Shown: one piece after another, positions 45,607-54,747 of the stretch | How positions within the stretch are numbered: position 1 is the stretch's first letter | Layout: every line of letters begins with the position of its first letter | NCBI RefSeq assembly: GCF_023700005.1 | Contig: NZ_JAMLJK010000001.1 | Coordinates: 769,366-833,365 of the forward strand | Source of the DNA: Larsenimonas rhizosphaerae | GTDB lineage: Bacteria > Pseudomonadota > Gammaproteobacteria > Pseudomonadales > Halomonadaceae | Direction: 5' to 3' | Length of the DNA: 64,000 nt | The notes under the pieces: model-generated | Database searches by the model: none | What the model was told of the DNA's origin: nothing | The model's input: only the letters and a program-made list of their open reading frames with translations | Program-made: the position numbers and the translations under genes

Positions 45607-46299
45607 ATGCTGACGCCTCTTGAATGGGAAGCCCTTGCCCTGAGCCTCAAGGTCGCGGGCACGGCGGTGGCGGCCAGTCTGATCCCCGGTATCGTGCTGG
45701 CCTGGGTACTGGCGCGCTACGAGTTTGTTGGCAAGGGGCTGGTGGATGGGCTGGTTCATCTGCCGCTGGTGCTGCCGCCGGTGGTGGTGGGGTATCTGCT
45801 ATTGCTGTCCTTTGGCCGTCAGGGGGTGCTGGGGCAGTGGCTGGCCACGTTCGGCATTACCCTGCCCTTTACCTGGCAAGGGGCGGCACTGGCCGGTGGC
45901 GTGATGGCCTTTCCACTGCTGGTACGGGCCGTGCGTCTGTCGTTCGAGGCGATTGATCCCCGGCTTGAAGCCGCTGCACGGACGCTGGGAGCTACGCGAG
46001 GACGCGTTTTCCTGACCATTACACTGCCATTGGCGCTGCCGGGCCTGCTGGCCGGCATGACGCTGGCCTTTGCCCGGGCCCTGAGCGAGTTCGGAGCGAC
46101 CATTACCTTTGCAGCCAATATTCCCGGCGAAACACGCACGCTGCCGCTGGCGCTTTACAGCCTGATTCAGTCGCCCGGCAGTGACGCTGCAGCGGCCCGG
46201 TTGTGTGTTATCTCCATTGGGGTGGCGATGGTCTCTCTGCTGGCCTCCGAGGGGCTGGCACGTCGTACGCGCCGGCGCATGGGAGGGCGTGATGTTTGA
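45607..46299 (+). CDS. modB: Molybdate ABC transporter permease
   Basis: Inner-membrane permease of 230 residues with about five membrane helices. It has the ModB features LVHLPLVLPPVVVGYLLL and an EAA loop AARTLGATRGRVFLTITLPLALPGLLAG for ATPase contact, followed by ALSEFGATITFAANIPGETRTLPLALY. It overlaps modC by 8 nt, indicating translational coupling. Confidence 0.94.
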   Translation: MLTPLEWEALALSLKVAGTAVAASLIPGIVLAWVLARYEFVGKGLVDGLVHLPLVLPPVVVGYLLLLSFGRQGVLGQWLATFGITLPFTWQGAALAGGVMAFPLLVRAVRLSFEAIDPRLEAAARTLGATRGRVFLTITLPLALPGLLAGMTLAFARALSEFGATITFAANIPGETRTLPLALYSLIQSPGSDAAAARLCVISIGVAMVSLLASEGLARRTRRRMGGRDV

Positions 46300-47365
46300 G
46301 CTGTCACTTTCTCATGAGCAGGGTTCGTTTCGTCTCGATGTGGATCTTGCCCTGAACGGCAGGGGCGTGACGGCGCTGTTTGGCCCTTCCGGCAGCGGCA
46401 AGACCACGCTTTTAAGGCTGATGGCCGGGCTGGATCGCCCCGACACCGGTCGGATCGTGCTGGATGGCCAGGTGCTGGTGGATACCCGCGCCGGCCTTTT
46501 CGTGCCGGTACATCGACGCCGGCTCGGAGTGGTGTTTCAGGAGGCGCGACTATTCCCGCACTACAGTGTGCGCGGAAACCTGTGCTACGGCATGCCTGCC
46601 CGTGACGAACCGGCCCTGCAGCGGATGGCCCGGCTACTTGGTATCGAGCCTCTTCTGGACCGTATGCCGGGACGCCTGTCAGGGGGGGAGGCGCGCCGAG
46701 TAGCGATCGGTCGTGCCCTGCTGACCAGGCCACGCCTGCTATTGCTGGATGAGCCACTGACCGGTCTGGATGGGGACCGCAAGCAGGAGCTGCTTGGCTA
46801 TCTGGCCGCGCTGGTACGTGATATTGAAATTCCGGTGATCTTTGTAAGCCACGACCCGCAGGAGCTGCTGGCCGTGGCCGATGATCTGGTGTTGATGCAG
46901 CACGGGCAGGTCAGGGCCAGTGGCCCGCTGGATACCCTGCTGGCACGGCCTGAGCTGATGCCGTTTCTCGGAGGATTCGATGTCAGCGCCATGCTCAGGG
47001 TCGTATGTCATCGTGTGGACCCTGACCGTCATCTGAATGAGCTGCGTCTGGCTGATGGTCAGCGCCTTGAGGTACCGGCGTTGAACGTGTCACCGGGAGC
47101 GGTGCTCAAGATTCAGATTCGTGCCCGGGATGTTGCTCTGGCGCTTACCCCCCCGGAGCAGACCAGTATTCGCAACGTGCTTGGCTGTCGGGTTACCGGA
47201 CTCCACCACACATCTACGCCCGGGGTTACCCTGGTGGCACTGGCCGTGGGTGGACAGGTACTGAGGGCTCTGATTTCCACGGCCTCCTGTGAAGCGCTGG
47301 CGCTTCGGGAGGGGCAGAAGGTGCTGGCACTTGTGCGTGCAGTCAGCCTGGCGCGACCGGCCTGA
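46292..47365 (+). CDS. modC: Molybdate ABC transporter ATP-binding protein
   Basis: ATPase of 357 residues: Walker A GPSGSGKT, Q-loop VFQEARLFPHYSV, signature LSGGEARRVAIGRALL, Walker B LLLLDEPLTGLD and H-loop VSHDPQE, then a C-terminal TOBE domain (about 290-355) that can bind molybdate. The usual Lys-Gln of the signature (GGEKQR) is Ala-Arg here. ATG 46292 with GGGAGGG was chosen; an open frame upstream lies inside modB. Confidence 0.93.
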   Translation: MFELSLSHEQGSFRLDVDLALNGRGVTALFGPSGSGKTTLLRLMAGLDRPDTGRIVLDGQVLVDTRAGLFVPVHRRRLGVVFQEARLFPHYSVRGNLCYGMPARDEPALQRMARLLGIEPLLDRMPGRLSGGEARRVAIGRALLTRPRLLLLDEPLTGLDGDRKQELLGYLAALVRDIEIPVIFVSHDPQELLAVADDLVLMQHGQVRASGPLDTLLARPELMPFLGGFDVSAMLRVVCHRVDPDRHLNELRLADGQRLEVPALNVSPGAVLKIQIRARDVALALTPPEQTSIRNVLGCRVTGLHHTSTPGVTLVALAVGGQVLRALISTASCEALALREGQKVLALVRAVSLARPA

Positions 47366-47415
47366 TCTCGGCAGACGACATATAATCGACAGAATATGGC
47401 AGCAGGAGAAATGCA

Positions 47416-47913
47416 ATGGCACTGTGTCTGCCGGTGACTCGGCTTGATGAGGAGCTGTGCGATGAGCTGGCCGCGCTGGCCCGGGCGGCAGCCGAGGACC
47501 ACGCCGGGCCTTTTGATGCGACCTGGCAGGCATCACAGGGCTGGGTGCGACAGGTGATGCCGGCTCTGGGGCAGGGGCGGGCGCTCTGGTGTGCCCGGGA
47601 TCAGGGGCGGCTGGTCGGCTGCGTACAGCTGGTGCGTGATGATGTGCCGGGCAATCGTCATCGTGGCTGGGTCGAGGCATTGCTCGAGGCGCCGGAGAAG
47701 GAGGGCGCTATTGCCGGTCAGCTGCTGGCCATGCTTGAACTCTTTGCCGGCTTCGATGGCTGTCAGCTGCTGATGTGCCTGGCACCGTCAGTCACCCTTG
47801 AGAAGATGCTGGACGGACGGCAGTGGCAGTGTGCCGGGAAGCTGCCGGGCTACCACATACCGCTTCACGGGCCTGCAGAGCCCGCGGGGCTTTATTATAA
47901 ATCACTTGTTTGA
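47416..47913 (+). CDS. Putative GNAT-fold acetyltransferase of unknown substrate
   Basis: Protein of 165 residues that resembles a small N-acetyltransferase: an acceptor-side helix pair (EELCDELAALARAAAEDH), a central strand (ALWCARDQGRLVGCVQLVRD) and a weak acetyl-CoA region (RGWVEALLEAPEKEGAIAGQLLAMLE). The usual R/Q-x-x-G-x-G/A loop is not well kept, so activity is uncertain. It begins 50 nt after modC behind AGGAGAA. The stop overlaps a small GC hairpin. Confidence 0.62.
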   Translation: MALCLPVTRLDEELCDELAALARAAAEDHAGPFDATWQASQGWVRQVMPALGQGRALWCARDQGRLVGCVQLVRDDVPGNRHRGWVEALLEAPEKEGAIAGQLLAMLELFAGFDGCQLLMCLAPSVTLEKMLDGRQWQCAGKLPGYHIPLHGPAEPAGLYYKSLV

Positions 47914-47932
47914 TCACCTGAGGATGAAGAAC

Positions 47933-48190
47933 ATGGCCACCTTTCTGGTAGTACTGTCTCGTGACACTGACGTCAGTGACGACATGATCACGGCACACCG
48001 TGCCTTCCTGGCTGATCTTCGTGCTGAAAAGCGGCTGGGACTGGCCGGACCGTTCAAGGATGTTCGTGGCGGCGCCTATATTCTGGAGGCCGAGACGCTG
48101 AGTATGGCGCAGGAAGAGGCTGCGCGTGACCCACTGATCAGCGAGGGCATTGCTCAGGCCACCGTGCATGAATGGGCAGCCCACGCGTAG
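47933..48190 (+). CDS. YciI family protein
   Basis: Small ferredoxin-like-fold protein of 85 residues. The YciI pattern is present: a short strand FLVVLSRDTD, then RAFLADLRAEKRLGLAGPF, GGAYILEAETLSMAQEEAARDP and AQATVHEW. Conserved aspartate and histidine residues of the family pocket (MITAHRAFL) are present. Members have putative hydrolase/dehydrochlorinase roles but are mostly uncharacterised. ATG 47933 is preferred, with GAGGA upstream; ATG 47924 would overlap that site. Confidence 0.8.
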   Translation: MATFLVVLSRDTDVSDDMITAHRAFLADLRAEKRLGLAGPFKDVRGGAYILEAETLSMAQEEAARDPLISEGIAQATVHEWAAHA

Positions 48191-48206
48191 GCATGGGCTG
48201 GCGGTT

Positions 48207-49178
48207 TTACGGGGAGGTGGCAGGCACCTCTGAAGCGGGTACTGCCTCATCAAGCCATCGCCGGGTGTCGTCCAGACATTGCGGGTGGCAGCTCAGCATC
48301 GGCACATGCCCGGTGCGCGGGTACATGATCAACGTGGGGTTGTTCAGCTTGCGCTCGAACGCATAGGCATGGGCGGTGGGGATCAGCCCATCGCAATCGC
48401 CACTGATGATCAGCACCGGGCAGGTGATGGCCGTGAAGTCGGTGTCATCGGCCTTCGGGCTGCCTTCCCAGTGTTTTGCCAGCGACAGCAGGGTTTCCCG
48501 GTGCCCCGGCCCGTGCAGCATATCCTGATAACGCCGAATCATGTCCTCGCTCGGCGCATCAGGGCTGAAGGTGGCCTTCATGCCTTCCTCGATGAAACGA
48601 TCGCCGTTGGCGTAGCGCAGGATGGTGCGTCCTACCGCGTTGCCGGCAAAGTTCATGAAGGATTGTGCCGTACGCGCTTGGCGGCGCTGGTCGGTCCAGC
48701 CTGCAGCGGCCACTAGGCCGAGTGCCGTGACCCTGTTCGGGTGAATCAGTGTATAAAGCCAGCTGATCCAGCCTCCCATGGAATGGCCGATCAGAGTGAA
48801 GGGCGCCTCTGTTAGCTGGTTTAGGGTCTGATGGACCACTTCGACATGGTGGGGGATGTCAGCCTGCCAGCGCGGCGCAGCCGTACTCAAGCCATGGCCG
48901 GGCAGGTCCAGCACGATAACGCGGTACTGCTCTGCAAGTACCGGTCTCCAGGTTTCCCATACCGCGTTATCCATGGTCAGTCCATGGATCAGAACAATGA
49001 CTGGTGCATCGTCGGGGCCCGAAATCAGATAATGCACCCGGTTGCCGTCCGGCAGGGACGCGTAACGAGAATCCGGGTGGCCATACCGCCTGACAAGCGT
49101 GTCCTGATCAATGTCCGAGGTCTTGATCAAGGGATTGTTGTCAAACAGTGCTGTCAGCTTGTCGCTAAACCCTGTCAT
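48207..49178 (-). CDS. Alpha/beta-fold hydrolase
   Basis: Hydrolase of 323 residues with the oxyanion motif VLIHGLTMDNAVWE, DLPGHGLS, the nucleophile elbow IGHSMGGW, an acid in SGDCDGLIP, and a late histidine in TGHVPML. The order fits the common esterase/lipase/haloperoxidase-like superfamily. No signal peptide; substrate unknown. It is convergent with the YciI gene, 16 nt apart, and divergent from the next GNAT gene. Confidence 0.85.
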   Translation of the reverse strand: MTGFSDKLTALFDNNPLIKTSDIDQDTLVRRYGHPDSRYASLPDGNRVHYLISGPDDAPVIVLIHGLTMDNAVWETWRPVLAEQYRVIVLDLPGHGLSTAAPRWQADIPHHVEVVHQTLNQLTEAPFTLIGHSMGGWISWLYTLIHPNRVTALGLVAAAGWTDQRRQARTAQSFMNFAGNAVGRTILRYANGDRFIEEGMKATFSPDAPSEDMIRRYQDMLHGPGHRETLLSLAKHWEGSPKADDTDFTAITCPVLIISGDCDGLIPTAHAYAFERKLNNPTLIMYPRTGHVPMLSCHPQCLDDTRRWLDEAVPASEVPATSP

Positions 49179-49264
49179 CGCTCATCCTTGTTGTAGAGAA
49201 ACTGTCGCCGGGTACATCTCCGGGGCTATAGCGTAGTATGGCAGGTATTTACGGGAGACAAACC

Positions 49265-49786
49265 ATGACATGGGAACACGGTCGATGTTCAGGCCTTACC
49301 CTTCGGCCGACCACGGCCGAGGACCGTGACGCCGTACTGGCTATTCTTTTGCCGATTCTGGCCACGGGTGAGACCTATGCATTGCCTCGCGACATGACCG
49401 ACGACGAGGCTTGGCACTACTGGTTCACACTGGCGGAAGGCTGCTGGGTCGCAGAACAGGAAGGCACGGTGGTGGGCTGTTACTACCTCAGGTCCAATGC
49501 CCGGGGAGGCGGTGATCACGTCTGTAACTGCGGGTATATCGTGGCCCCCGAGGCGCGAGGTCAGGGCGTGGCGGCCACATTGTGCCAACACTCGCTGAAG
49601 CAGGCCCGGTCACATGGGTTTCGGGCCATGCAGTTCAACTGCGTGGTATCGACCAATGAAGGCGCCGTCAGGCTCTGGCAGCGCCATGGTTTCGACATCG
49701 TGGGCCGGTTGCCGGGTGCCTTTCACCATCCGGGTCACGGGTATGTCGATGCACTGGTGATGTACCAGGACCTTCAGGCGCCCTGA
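49265..49786 (+). CDS. GNAT family N-acetyltransferase
   Basis: Acetyltransferase of 173 residues with a clear acetyl-CoA loop (VAPEARGQGVAATLCQHSL) followed by VSTNEGAVRLWQRHGFDIVGRLPGAF, the standard C-terminal part of the fold. N-terminal TLRPTTAEDRDAVLAIL matches many RimI-like enzymes. Substrate unknown. ATG 49265 has GGGAGA upstream; a start at 49238 is possible. Its last 13 nt overlap the 3' end of cra on the other strand. Confidence 0.86.
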   Translation: MTWEHGRCSGLTLRPTTAEDRDAVLAILLPILATGETYALPRDMTDDEAWHYWFTLAEGCWVAEQEGTVVGCYYLRSNARGGGDHVCNCGYIVAPEARGQGVAATLCQHSLKQARSHGFRAMQFNCVVSTNEGAVRLWQRHGFDIVGRLPGAFHHPGHGYVDALVMYQDLQAP

Positions 49787-50769
49787 TCCCGGCGCTTCAG
49801 CGTACGCTCGACCACATTAAGGCCCGGGGTGTATTCCCCGGCAATGGCACGAAAGGCGCAGTCCAGCGTCAGCTCGGCAATGCGGTCATGGTGCTGGGGC
49901 AACGAATTGACCGGCAGGGGCAGAAAGTCGAGCAGTCGGTCATCGCCAAAGGTGGCAATGCGAATATCCGGGACCTGGTCGTGGGACAGCAGTACATCCA
50001 GGGCGCCATCAAGCAGCGTATATGACGCGGTAATCAGCGCATCCGGCAGGCCGTCCTGGTCCAGTATGCGCTCCATCAGCTGCGCGCCGATGTGCCGGTT
50101 GTAGTGCTCACCGCTTCTTTCATTGATGTGGCAGACGCCCTTCGGCAGAGCCCGGCGAAAGCCGGCTCGGCGCGAGGCGCTGATGGAAAGCTCCGGCACC
50201 GCATCAAGCCATGCCACATGACGGGTATCGGGCGTCAGCACCGAGCGGGTGAGTTGTTCGGCGGCCGACCCGTTATTGCTGACCACGCATACAAAGTGCT
50301 CCGGGTCGAGGGCGCGATCCACTGCAATGACCGGCATGTCCTGATCCATCAGTTCGTGGTAGAAGCGATCATCCGGCGCCAGGCTCGAGGCCACGATCAA
50401 GGCGTCACAGCGCCTGGCCTTGAGTGAGCGGGCCAGCTCCCTTTCCGTATCCGGCGTGTCATTGGAGCCTACAATCAGCAACTGGTAGTGGGCGTCCCGT
50501 GCCCCCTGTTCCAGCCGCTTGGCCAGTCGGGCGTAACTGGCGTTTTCCAGGTCCGGGAGAATAAATCCCAGCGTTCTGCTCGCGCCCCGGCGCAGGGCAG
50601 CTGCCTGGGCATCCACGCGATACTGGTGAATGTCTACAATATCCATCACCCGGCGTACCGTTTCCTCACTGATACGGTATTGGCGTGACTTGCCGTTAAC
50701 CACGTAACTGGCGGTGGTTCGGGAGACGCCGGCAAGCCGGGCGATTTCGGCCAGGGTCATGGATTTCAT
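49774..50769 (-). CDS. cra: LacI-family catabolite repressor/activator Cra (FruR)
   Basis: Regulator of about 331 residues. The N-terminal helix-turn-helix (MTLAEIARLAGVSRTTASYVVNGKSRQYRIS) and hinge match E. coli Cra very closely, and the sugar-phosphate-binding domain is conserved (LIVASSLAPDDRFYHEL, DALITASYTLLDGALDV, IATFGDDRLLDFLPLPVNSL). Fructose 1-phosphate or 1,6-bisphosphate would release it from DNA. It lies divergent from fruBKA with two Cra palindromes between, so it should repress fruBKA and perhaps itself. ATG 50769; 50760 is an alternative. Confidence 0.93.
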   Translation of the reverse strand: MKSMTLAEIARLAGVSRTTASYVVNGKSRQYRISEETVRRVMDIVDIHQYRVDAQAAALRRGASRTLGFILPDLENASYARLAKRLEQGARDAHYQLLIVGSNDTPDTERELARSLKARRCDALIVASSLAPDDRFYHELMDQDMPVIAVDRALDPEHFVCVVSNNGSAAEQLTRSVLTPDTRHVAWLDAVPELSISASRRAGFRRALPKGVCHINERSGEHYNRHIGAQLMERILDQDGLPDALITASYTLLDGALDVLLSHDQVPDIRIATFGDDRLLDFLPLPVNSLPQHHDRIAELTLDCAFRAIAGEYTPGLNVVERTLKRRDQGA

Positions 50770-50855
50770 GGGCCGCCCTCGACGTTCAGGATGAAAAGGA
50801 ATCATAAACCGTAATCGTGCGCCCAAAGTTGCACAGTCGACCACTTGATTTGGTA

Positions 50856-50871
50856 GCTGAAACGTTTCAGC
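50856..50871. promoter_or_regulatory. cra: Cra (FruR) operator 1
   Basis: GCTGAAACGTTTCAGC is a perfect 16-bp palindrome matching the Cra consensus (TGAAACGTTTCA core). Outer arms TGGTAGC (50851-50857) and GCTACCA (50875-50881) add a further inverted repeat around it. Confidence 0.88.
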
Positions 50872-50888
50872 ATGGCTACCATAGCACA

Positions 50889-50904
50889 GTGAAACGATTC
50901 AGCT
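50889..50904. promoter_or_regulatory. cra: Cra (FruR) operator 2
   Basis: Core TGAAACGATTCA at 50890-50901, centred 32 bp (about three helical turns) from operator 1 and 31-42 nt before the fruB start. A half-site ATTCAGC also lies at 50924-50930. Confidence 0.85.
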
Positions 50905-50931
50905 ACCGTTTTCCCCATTAGAGATTCAGCC

Positions 50932-53781
50932 ATGCTAACGCTTACTCAAGACGCCGTATCGCTGGGACGCACCGCGACCGACTGGCGCGATGCGCTTACC
51001 CAGGCGGGCCAGTCCCTGGTGGATGCCGGCCTTGCGGAAGAAGGCTACCGCGATGCCCTGTTTGATCGTGAAAATCAGTCATCGACGTATCTGGGCAATG
51101 GCATTGCCATTCCCCATGGCACCCAGGACAGTCGTCAGTATGTCAAAAAGACCGGTGTTCGCCTGCTTCAGTTCCCAGGCGGCGTGGACTGGCATGACGG
51201 TGCCCGCGTCACATTGATCATCACCATTGCGGCCCAGTCCGACGAGCACCTGGACATTCTTCGAAGCCTGACACATGTGCTTGACCGGGATGGCGTAGCT
51301 GATCAGCTTTCCAGCGCCTCCAGTCCCGAAGCCGTCATCAACCTGCTGTCGAAGGAACCGGCATTGCCCACCCGACTGGACCAGGACACGCTGCTGGTCG
51401 GCCTGCCGGCCCGTGACCGTCTGGAGCTTGCCACCGCGGCCGCTGCGCGGCTGCGTCAGATCGGATGTGTCGATGAGCTGTTTGTGGCCGACATCCTTGA
51501 TCAGACGCCGGTGGCGCTGGGTCAGAAACTGTGGCTGGTGCGATCGCGCCATGGGGTCAAACAGCCTGCACTGGGATTTGCCACCAGCCAGCCACCGCTG
51601 TCCGATACCGCGGGTGTCTTCTGTCTGGCAGAGCACGGTGACGGCCACGTGCCTTTGATGGAACGATTGATCGGCCTGCTGGAAGACGGCAAGGGTGAGG
51701 AGCTTGCCCGCGTCAGTCCGCAGCAGATTCTGGCGCGGCTGTCAGGCGAAAGCTCTGATGCCGAAACGGCCAAGGTACGCGTACGCAACGCCCATGGCCT
51801 TCATGCTCGTCCGGCCAAGCAACTGGTACAGGTGGCGCGTGAACAGGGCATCGAGATCAAGGTGCGCCTGATGGAAGGCGACGCCAATGCCGTATCCGCT
51901 ACCAGCCTGACCAAAGTGATCGGTCTGGGCGCGCGTCGTGGTCAGATGCTGGTGTTCTCTGCCCGTGGCGCGACTGCTGCAGCGGCACTGGACACCGTCG
52001 TTGAAGCCGTGCGTGGCGGTCTGGGGGAAGTGGTTACCCCGCTGGATGATACGTCGGCAGCGCGGCCATCGCGTAACAAGACCCGCTATACCCCGGTAGA
52101 GCCGCCGGCGCCCGATACGGCCTTGGCGGCCGTGGCCGCCTCGCCGGGCATGGCGATTGCGCCGGTATTCGTCATGCGGCTGCCGGACTTCAAGTATGAA
52201 GAGCACTCCAGTGATGCCGCCGGTGAGCGTGAGCGCCTGAGCAATGCCATCGATCAGGCCCACCGTCAGCTTGAGTCCCTGATAGATCATGCCGGGGGGG
52301 AGGTCGCGGAAATCCTTTCCATGCATGAGGAAATGGTTCAGGACCCGGAGCTCAAGGAAGCCGGCTTTGAAGCCATCGGTGAAGGGCTGTCGGCAGAAGC
52401 GGGCTGGTGGAAGGCCATCGATACTTCTGCCCGGGCGCAGGAAGCCCTTGCAGACAGGCTTCTTGCCGAGCGCGCGGCCGATCTTCGAGACGTCGGACGC
52501 CGTGTACTCGGACTGCTGTGCGGCGTGGAACTGCCGGAGCCGCCGGCTCATCCCTATATTCTGGTCATGGAAGACGTGGGCCCCTCGGATGTGGCTCAGC
52601 TCGATACCAGCAAGGTCAAGGGACTGCTGACGGCCAAGGGGGGGGCGACCTCCCACAGTGCCATCCTGGCACGTGCGCTGGGTATTCCGGCCGTGGTTGG
52701 CGCCGGTGATACCGTGCTGGCGCTTGCAAATGGTCAGGACATGATTCTGGATGGTGAGCGTGGTCGGGTTATTCCCCAGCCCAGTCAGGAACGTCGGGAC
52801 CGGGCGGAGCTGTCCATCCGGGAGCGTGATCAGCGTGAGCGCAAGGCGTATGACGCCCGTTTCGAAAGCGCGGTCACCACGGACAGCCATCGGATTGAAG
52901 TCTGCGCCAACCTGGGCAACACCGCTCATGCCAAGGATGCTGTCGAGCGTGGCGCCGAAGGCGTCGGCCTGTTGCGTACCGAGTTCATTTTCATGGCCCA
53001 TCCGGACGCGCCGGATCTGGACACCCAGATCAGCGAATACCGCGAAGCCTTTGATGCGCTGGGCCATGACCGGCCGCTGGTTGCCCGTACGCTGGATGTG
53101 GGCGGTGACAAGCCGCTGGATTACTGGCCGATCCCGCAGGAAGACAACCCCTTCCTGGGGCTGCGCGGCATCCGCCTGGCGCTGACGCGCCCCGAGGTGC
53201 TTGAAACCCAGATTCGTGCGCTGCTGACGGCTGCGGATGATCGACCGCTGCGCATCATGTTCCCGATGGTCAAGGACGTGGCTGAGTTCCATGCAGCGAA
53301 GGCGATCGTTGATCGGGTTCAGCAGGACATCAAGGCGCCGGACGTACAGGTCGGCGTCATGATCGAGATTCCGTCCTGCGCCATTCTGGCCCCTACGCTT
53401 GCAAAACATGTCGATTTCTTCTCCATCGGCACCAATGACCTGACCCAGTACACCCTGGCGATCGACCGCGGCCATTCCCAGCTGTCCGCCCAGGCAGACG
53501 GCCTGCATCCGGCCGTGCTGCACCTGATCAAGATGACCGTGGACGCTGCGCATGCAGAAGGGCGCTGGGTTGGTGTCTGTGGCGAACTCGCCTCTGATGC
53601 TCAGGCGGTGCCCGTGCTGGTCGGGCTGGGCGTGGACGAGCTGTCCGTGGCGGCCCGCCAGGTGCCGATGGTCAAGGCACGCATTCGTGAGTTGTCGATG
53701 GCGGATTCAACGCAACTGGCTGAACGTATCCTGATGCTGCCGACGGCAGCGGACGTCCGTGACGCGCTGGAGGACATGTAA
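50932..53781 (+). CDS. fruB: Fructose-specific multiphosphoryl transfer protein (EIIA-HPr-EI fusion)
   Basis: Cytoplasmic PTS protein of 949 residues. An EIIA-Fru domain (about 1-145) has H62 (IAIPHGT), then a linker domain with EIIA-like fold (about 150-270), HPr (about 278-365) with H291 (AHGLHARPAKQL), and Enzyme I (about 395-949) with H575 (GGATSHSAILARALG) and the PEP-binding part IEIPS and SIGTNDLTQYTLAIDRG. It would carry phosphate from PEP to FruA with no separate EI or HPr. The ribosome site is weak. It is directly followed by fruK. Confidence 0.96.
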   Translation: MLTLTQDAVSLGRTATDWRDALTQAGQSLVDAGLAEEGYRDALFDRENQSSTYLGNGIAIPHGTQDSRQYVKKTGVRLLQFPGGVDWHDGARVTLIITIAAQSDEHLDILRSLTHVLDRDGVADQLSSASSPEAVINLLSKEPALPTRLDQDTLLVGLPARDRLELATAAAARLRQIGCVDELFVADILDQTPVALGQKLWLVRSRHGVKQPALGFATSQPPLSDTAGVFCLAEHGDGHVPLMERLIGLLEDGKGEELARVSPQQILARLSGESSDAETAKVRVRNAHGLHARPAKQLVQVAREQGIEIKVRLMEGDANAVSATSLTKVIGLGARRGQMLVFSARGATAAAALDTVVEAVRGGLGEVVTPLDDTSAARPSRNKTRYTPVEPPAPDTALAAVAASPGMAIAPVFVMRLPDFKYEEHSSDAAGERERLSNAIDQAHRQLESLIDHAGGEVAEILSMHEEMVQDPELKEAGFEAIGEGLSAEAGWWKAIDTSARAQEALADRLLAERAADLRDVGRRVLGLLCGVELPEPPAHPYILVMEDVGPSDVAQLDTSKVKGLLTAKGGATSHSAILARALGIPAVVGAGDTVLALANGQDMILDGERGRVIPQPSQERRDRAELSIRERDQRERKAYDARFESAVTTDSHRIEVCANLGNTAHAKDAVERGAEGVGLLRTEFIFMAHPDAPDLDTQISEYREAFDALGHDRPLVARTLDVGGDKPLDYWPIPQEDNPFLGLRGIRLALTRPEVLETQIRALLTAADDRPLRIMFPMVKDVAEFHAAKAIVDRVQQDIKAPDVQVGVMIEIPSCAILAPTLAKHVDFFSIGTNDLTQYTLAIDRGHSQLSAQADGLHPAVLHLIKMTVDAAHAEGRWVGVCGELASDAQAVPVLVGLGVDELSVAARQVPMVKARIRELSMADSTQLAERILMLPTAADVRDALEDM

Positions 53782-54747
53782 ATGGCCAGGGTGATTGCCA
53801 TTTCACTCAATCCGGCACTGGATCTATCGATTCAGCTGGATGCCGTACGACCGGGGGAAGTCAACCGCAGCGAGTCATCCCGGATGGACGCCGCCGGCAA
53901 GGGCAATAACGTGGCGCGCGTGCTGCGCGCGCTGGGGCATGATGTGCTCGTCACCGGCTTTCTGGGCGAAGACAATCAGGGCGCATTCGAACGGGCCTTT
54001 GCTGCCTGGGGCGTCGAAGATGCCTTTGTACGGGTGCCGGGCGAGACGCGAGTCAACGTCAAGCTGTCCGAGGCCGATGGCCGGGTAACGGATATCAACG
54101 GTCCTGGTGCTCAGGTCGGTGAGACGTATCTTGCGGCCCTTGAAGCCGTGCTGGCCGACCATGCCGGCCGGGCATCGGCGGTCGTGATGGCCGGCAGCCT
54201 GCCGCCTGGCGTCTCGCCCGAGCGGTTCGAGCAGCTGGTTCGCTTTATCGGTACGCTTGAGGTGCCCGTCTGGCTTGATACCAGCGGTGCGGCCCTCAAG
54301 GCCGGGTTTGCGGCGGTACCCTTTGCAGTCAAACCCAATGACGTGGAACTGGGCGAATGGCTCGGGGCACCCGTCAATGGCCGGGAGGCGGTCGTCGAAG
54401 CAGCACGGCGGCTCAATGAGACCGGCATCCACAACGTCTTTGTATCACTGGGCGGCGACGGTATGGTGCTGTCGACGCAGGCGGGCGTCTGGTCTGCCCG
54501 GCCGCCAGCGGTTGAGGTAGTCAGTACGGTTTGTGCCGGTGATACTTTGGTGGCTGCGGCACTGCATGGTGAACTGATGCAGTGGCCCGTGGAGGAGACG
54601 CTGCGGTTTGCCACGGCGCTTTCGGCTGACGCCGTGCGCCACGTAGGCGTGGGTGATATCCACGCCACCGATCTTGAAACACTGAAAACACAATGTGTTC
54701 TACAACAGCTGACCGATGGTCGGCCCGCAGGGGAGTGGCGTGTATGA
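53782..54747 (+). CDS. fruK: 1-phosphofructokinase
   Basis: PfkB-family kinase of 321 residues converting fructose 1-phosphate to fructose 1,6-bisphosphate. N-terminal ISLNPALDLSIQLD and DAAGKGNNVARVLRALGHD are typical. The C-terminal signature reads STVCAGDTLVAAALHG: the usual first glycine of GAGD is a cysteine, while the catalytic aspartate remains. The start abuts the fruB stop with no gap (GGAGGA at 53769-53774) and its stop overlaps fruA by 4 nt. Confidence 0.93.
   Translation: MARVIAISLNPALDLSIQLDAVRPGEVNRSESSRMDAAGKGNNVARVLRALGHDVLVTGFLGEDNQGAFERAFAAWGVEDAFVRVPGETRVNVKLSEADGRVTDINGPGAQVGETYLAALEAVLADHAGRASAVVMAGSLPPGVSPERFEQLVRFIGTLEVPVWLDTSGAALKAGFAAVPFAVKPNDVELGEWLGAPVNGREAVVEAARRLNETGIHNVFVSLGGDGMVLSTQAGVWSARPPAVEVVSTVCAGDTLVAAALHGELMQWPVEETLRFATALSADAVRHVGVGDIHATDLETLKTQCVLQQLTDGRPAGEWRV

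Noticed and set aside
47873-47900. Small GC hairpin AGCCC/GGGCT at the end of the acetyltransferase gene as a terminator
   Set aside because: The stem is five pairs within the coding region, and the YciI gene follows directly, so stopping there is unlikely.
51742-53553. 603-residue minus-strand open frame opposite fruB
   Set aside because: It is a shadow of the GC-rich EIIA-HPr-EI gene, has no family motifs, and the sense product is certain.
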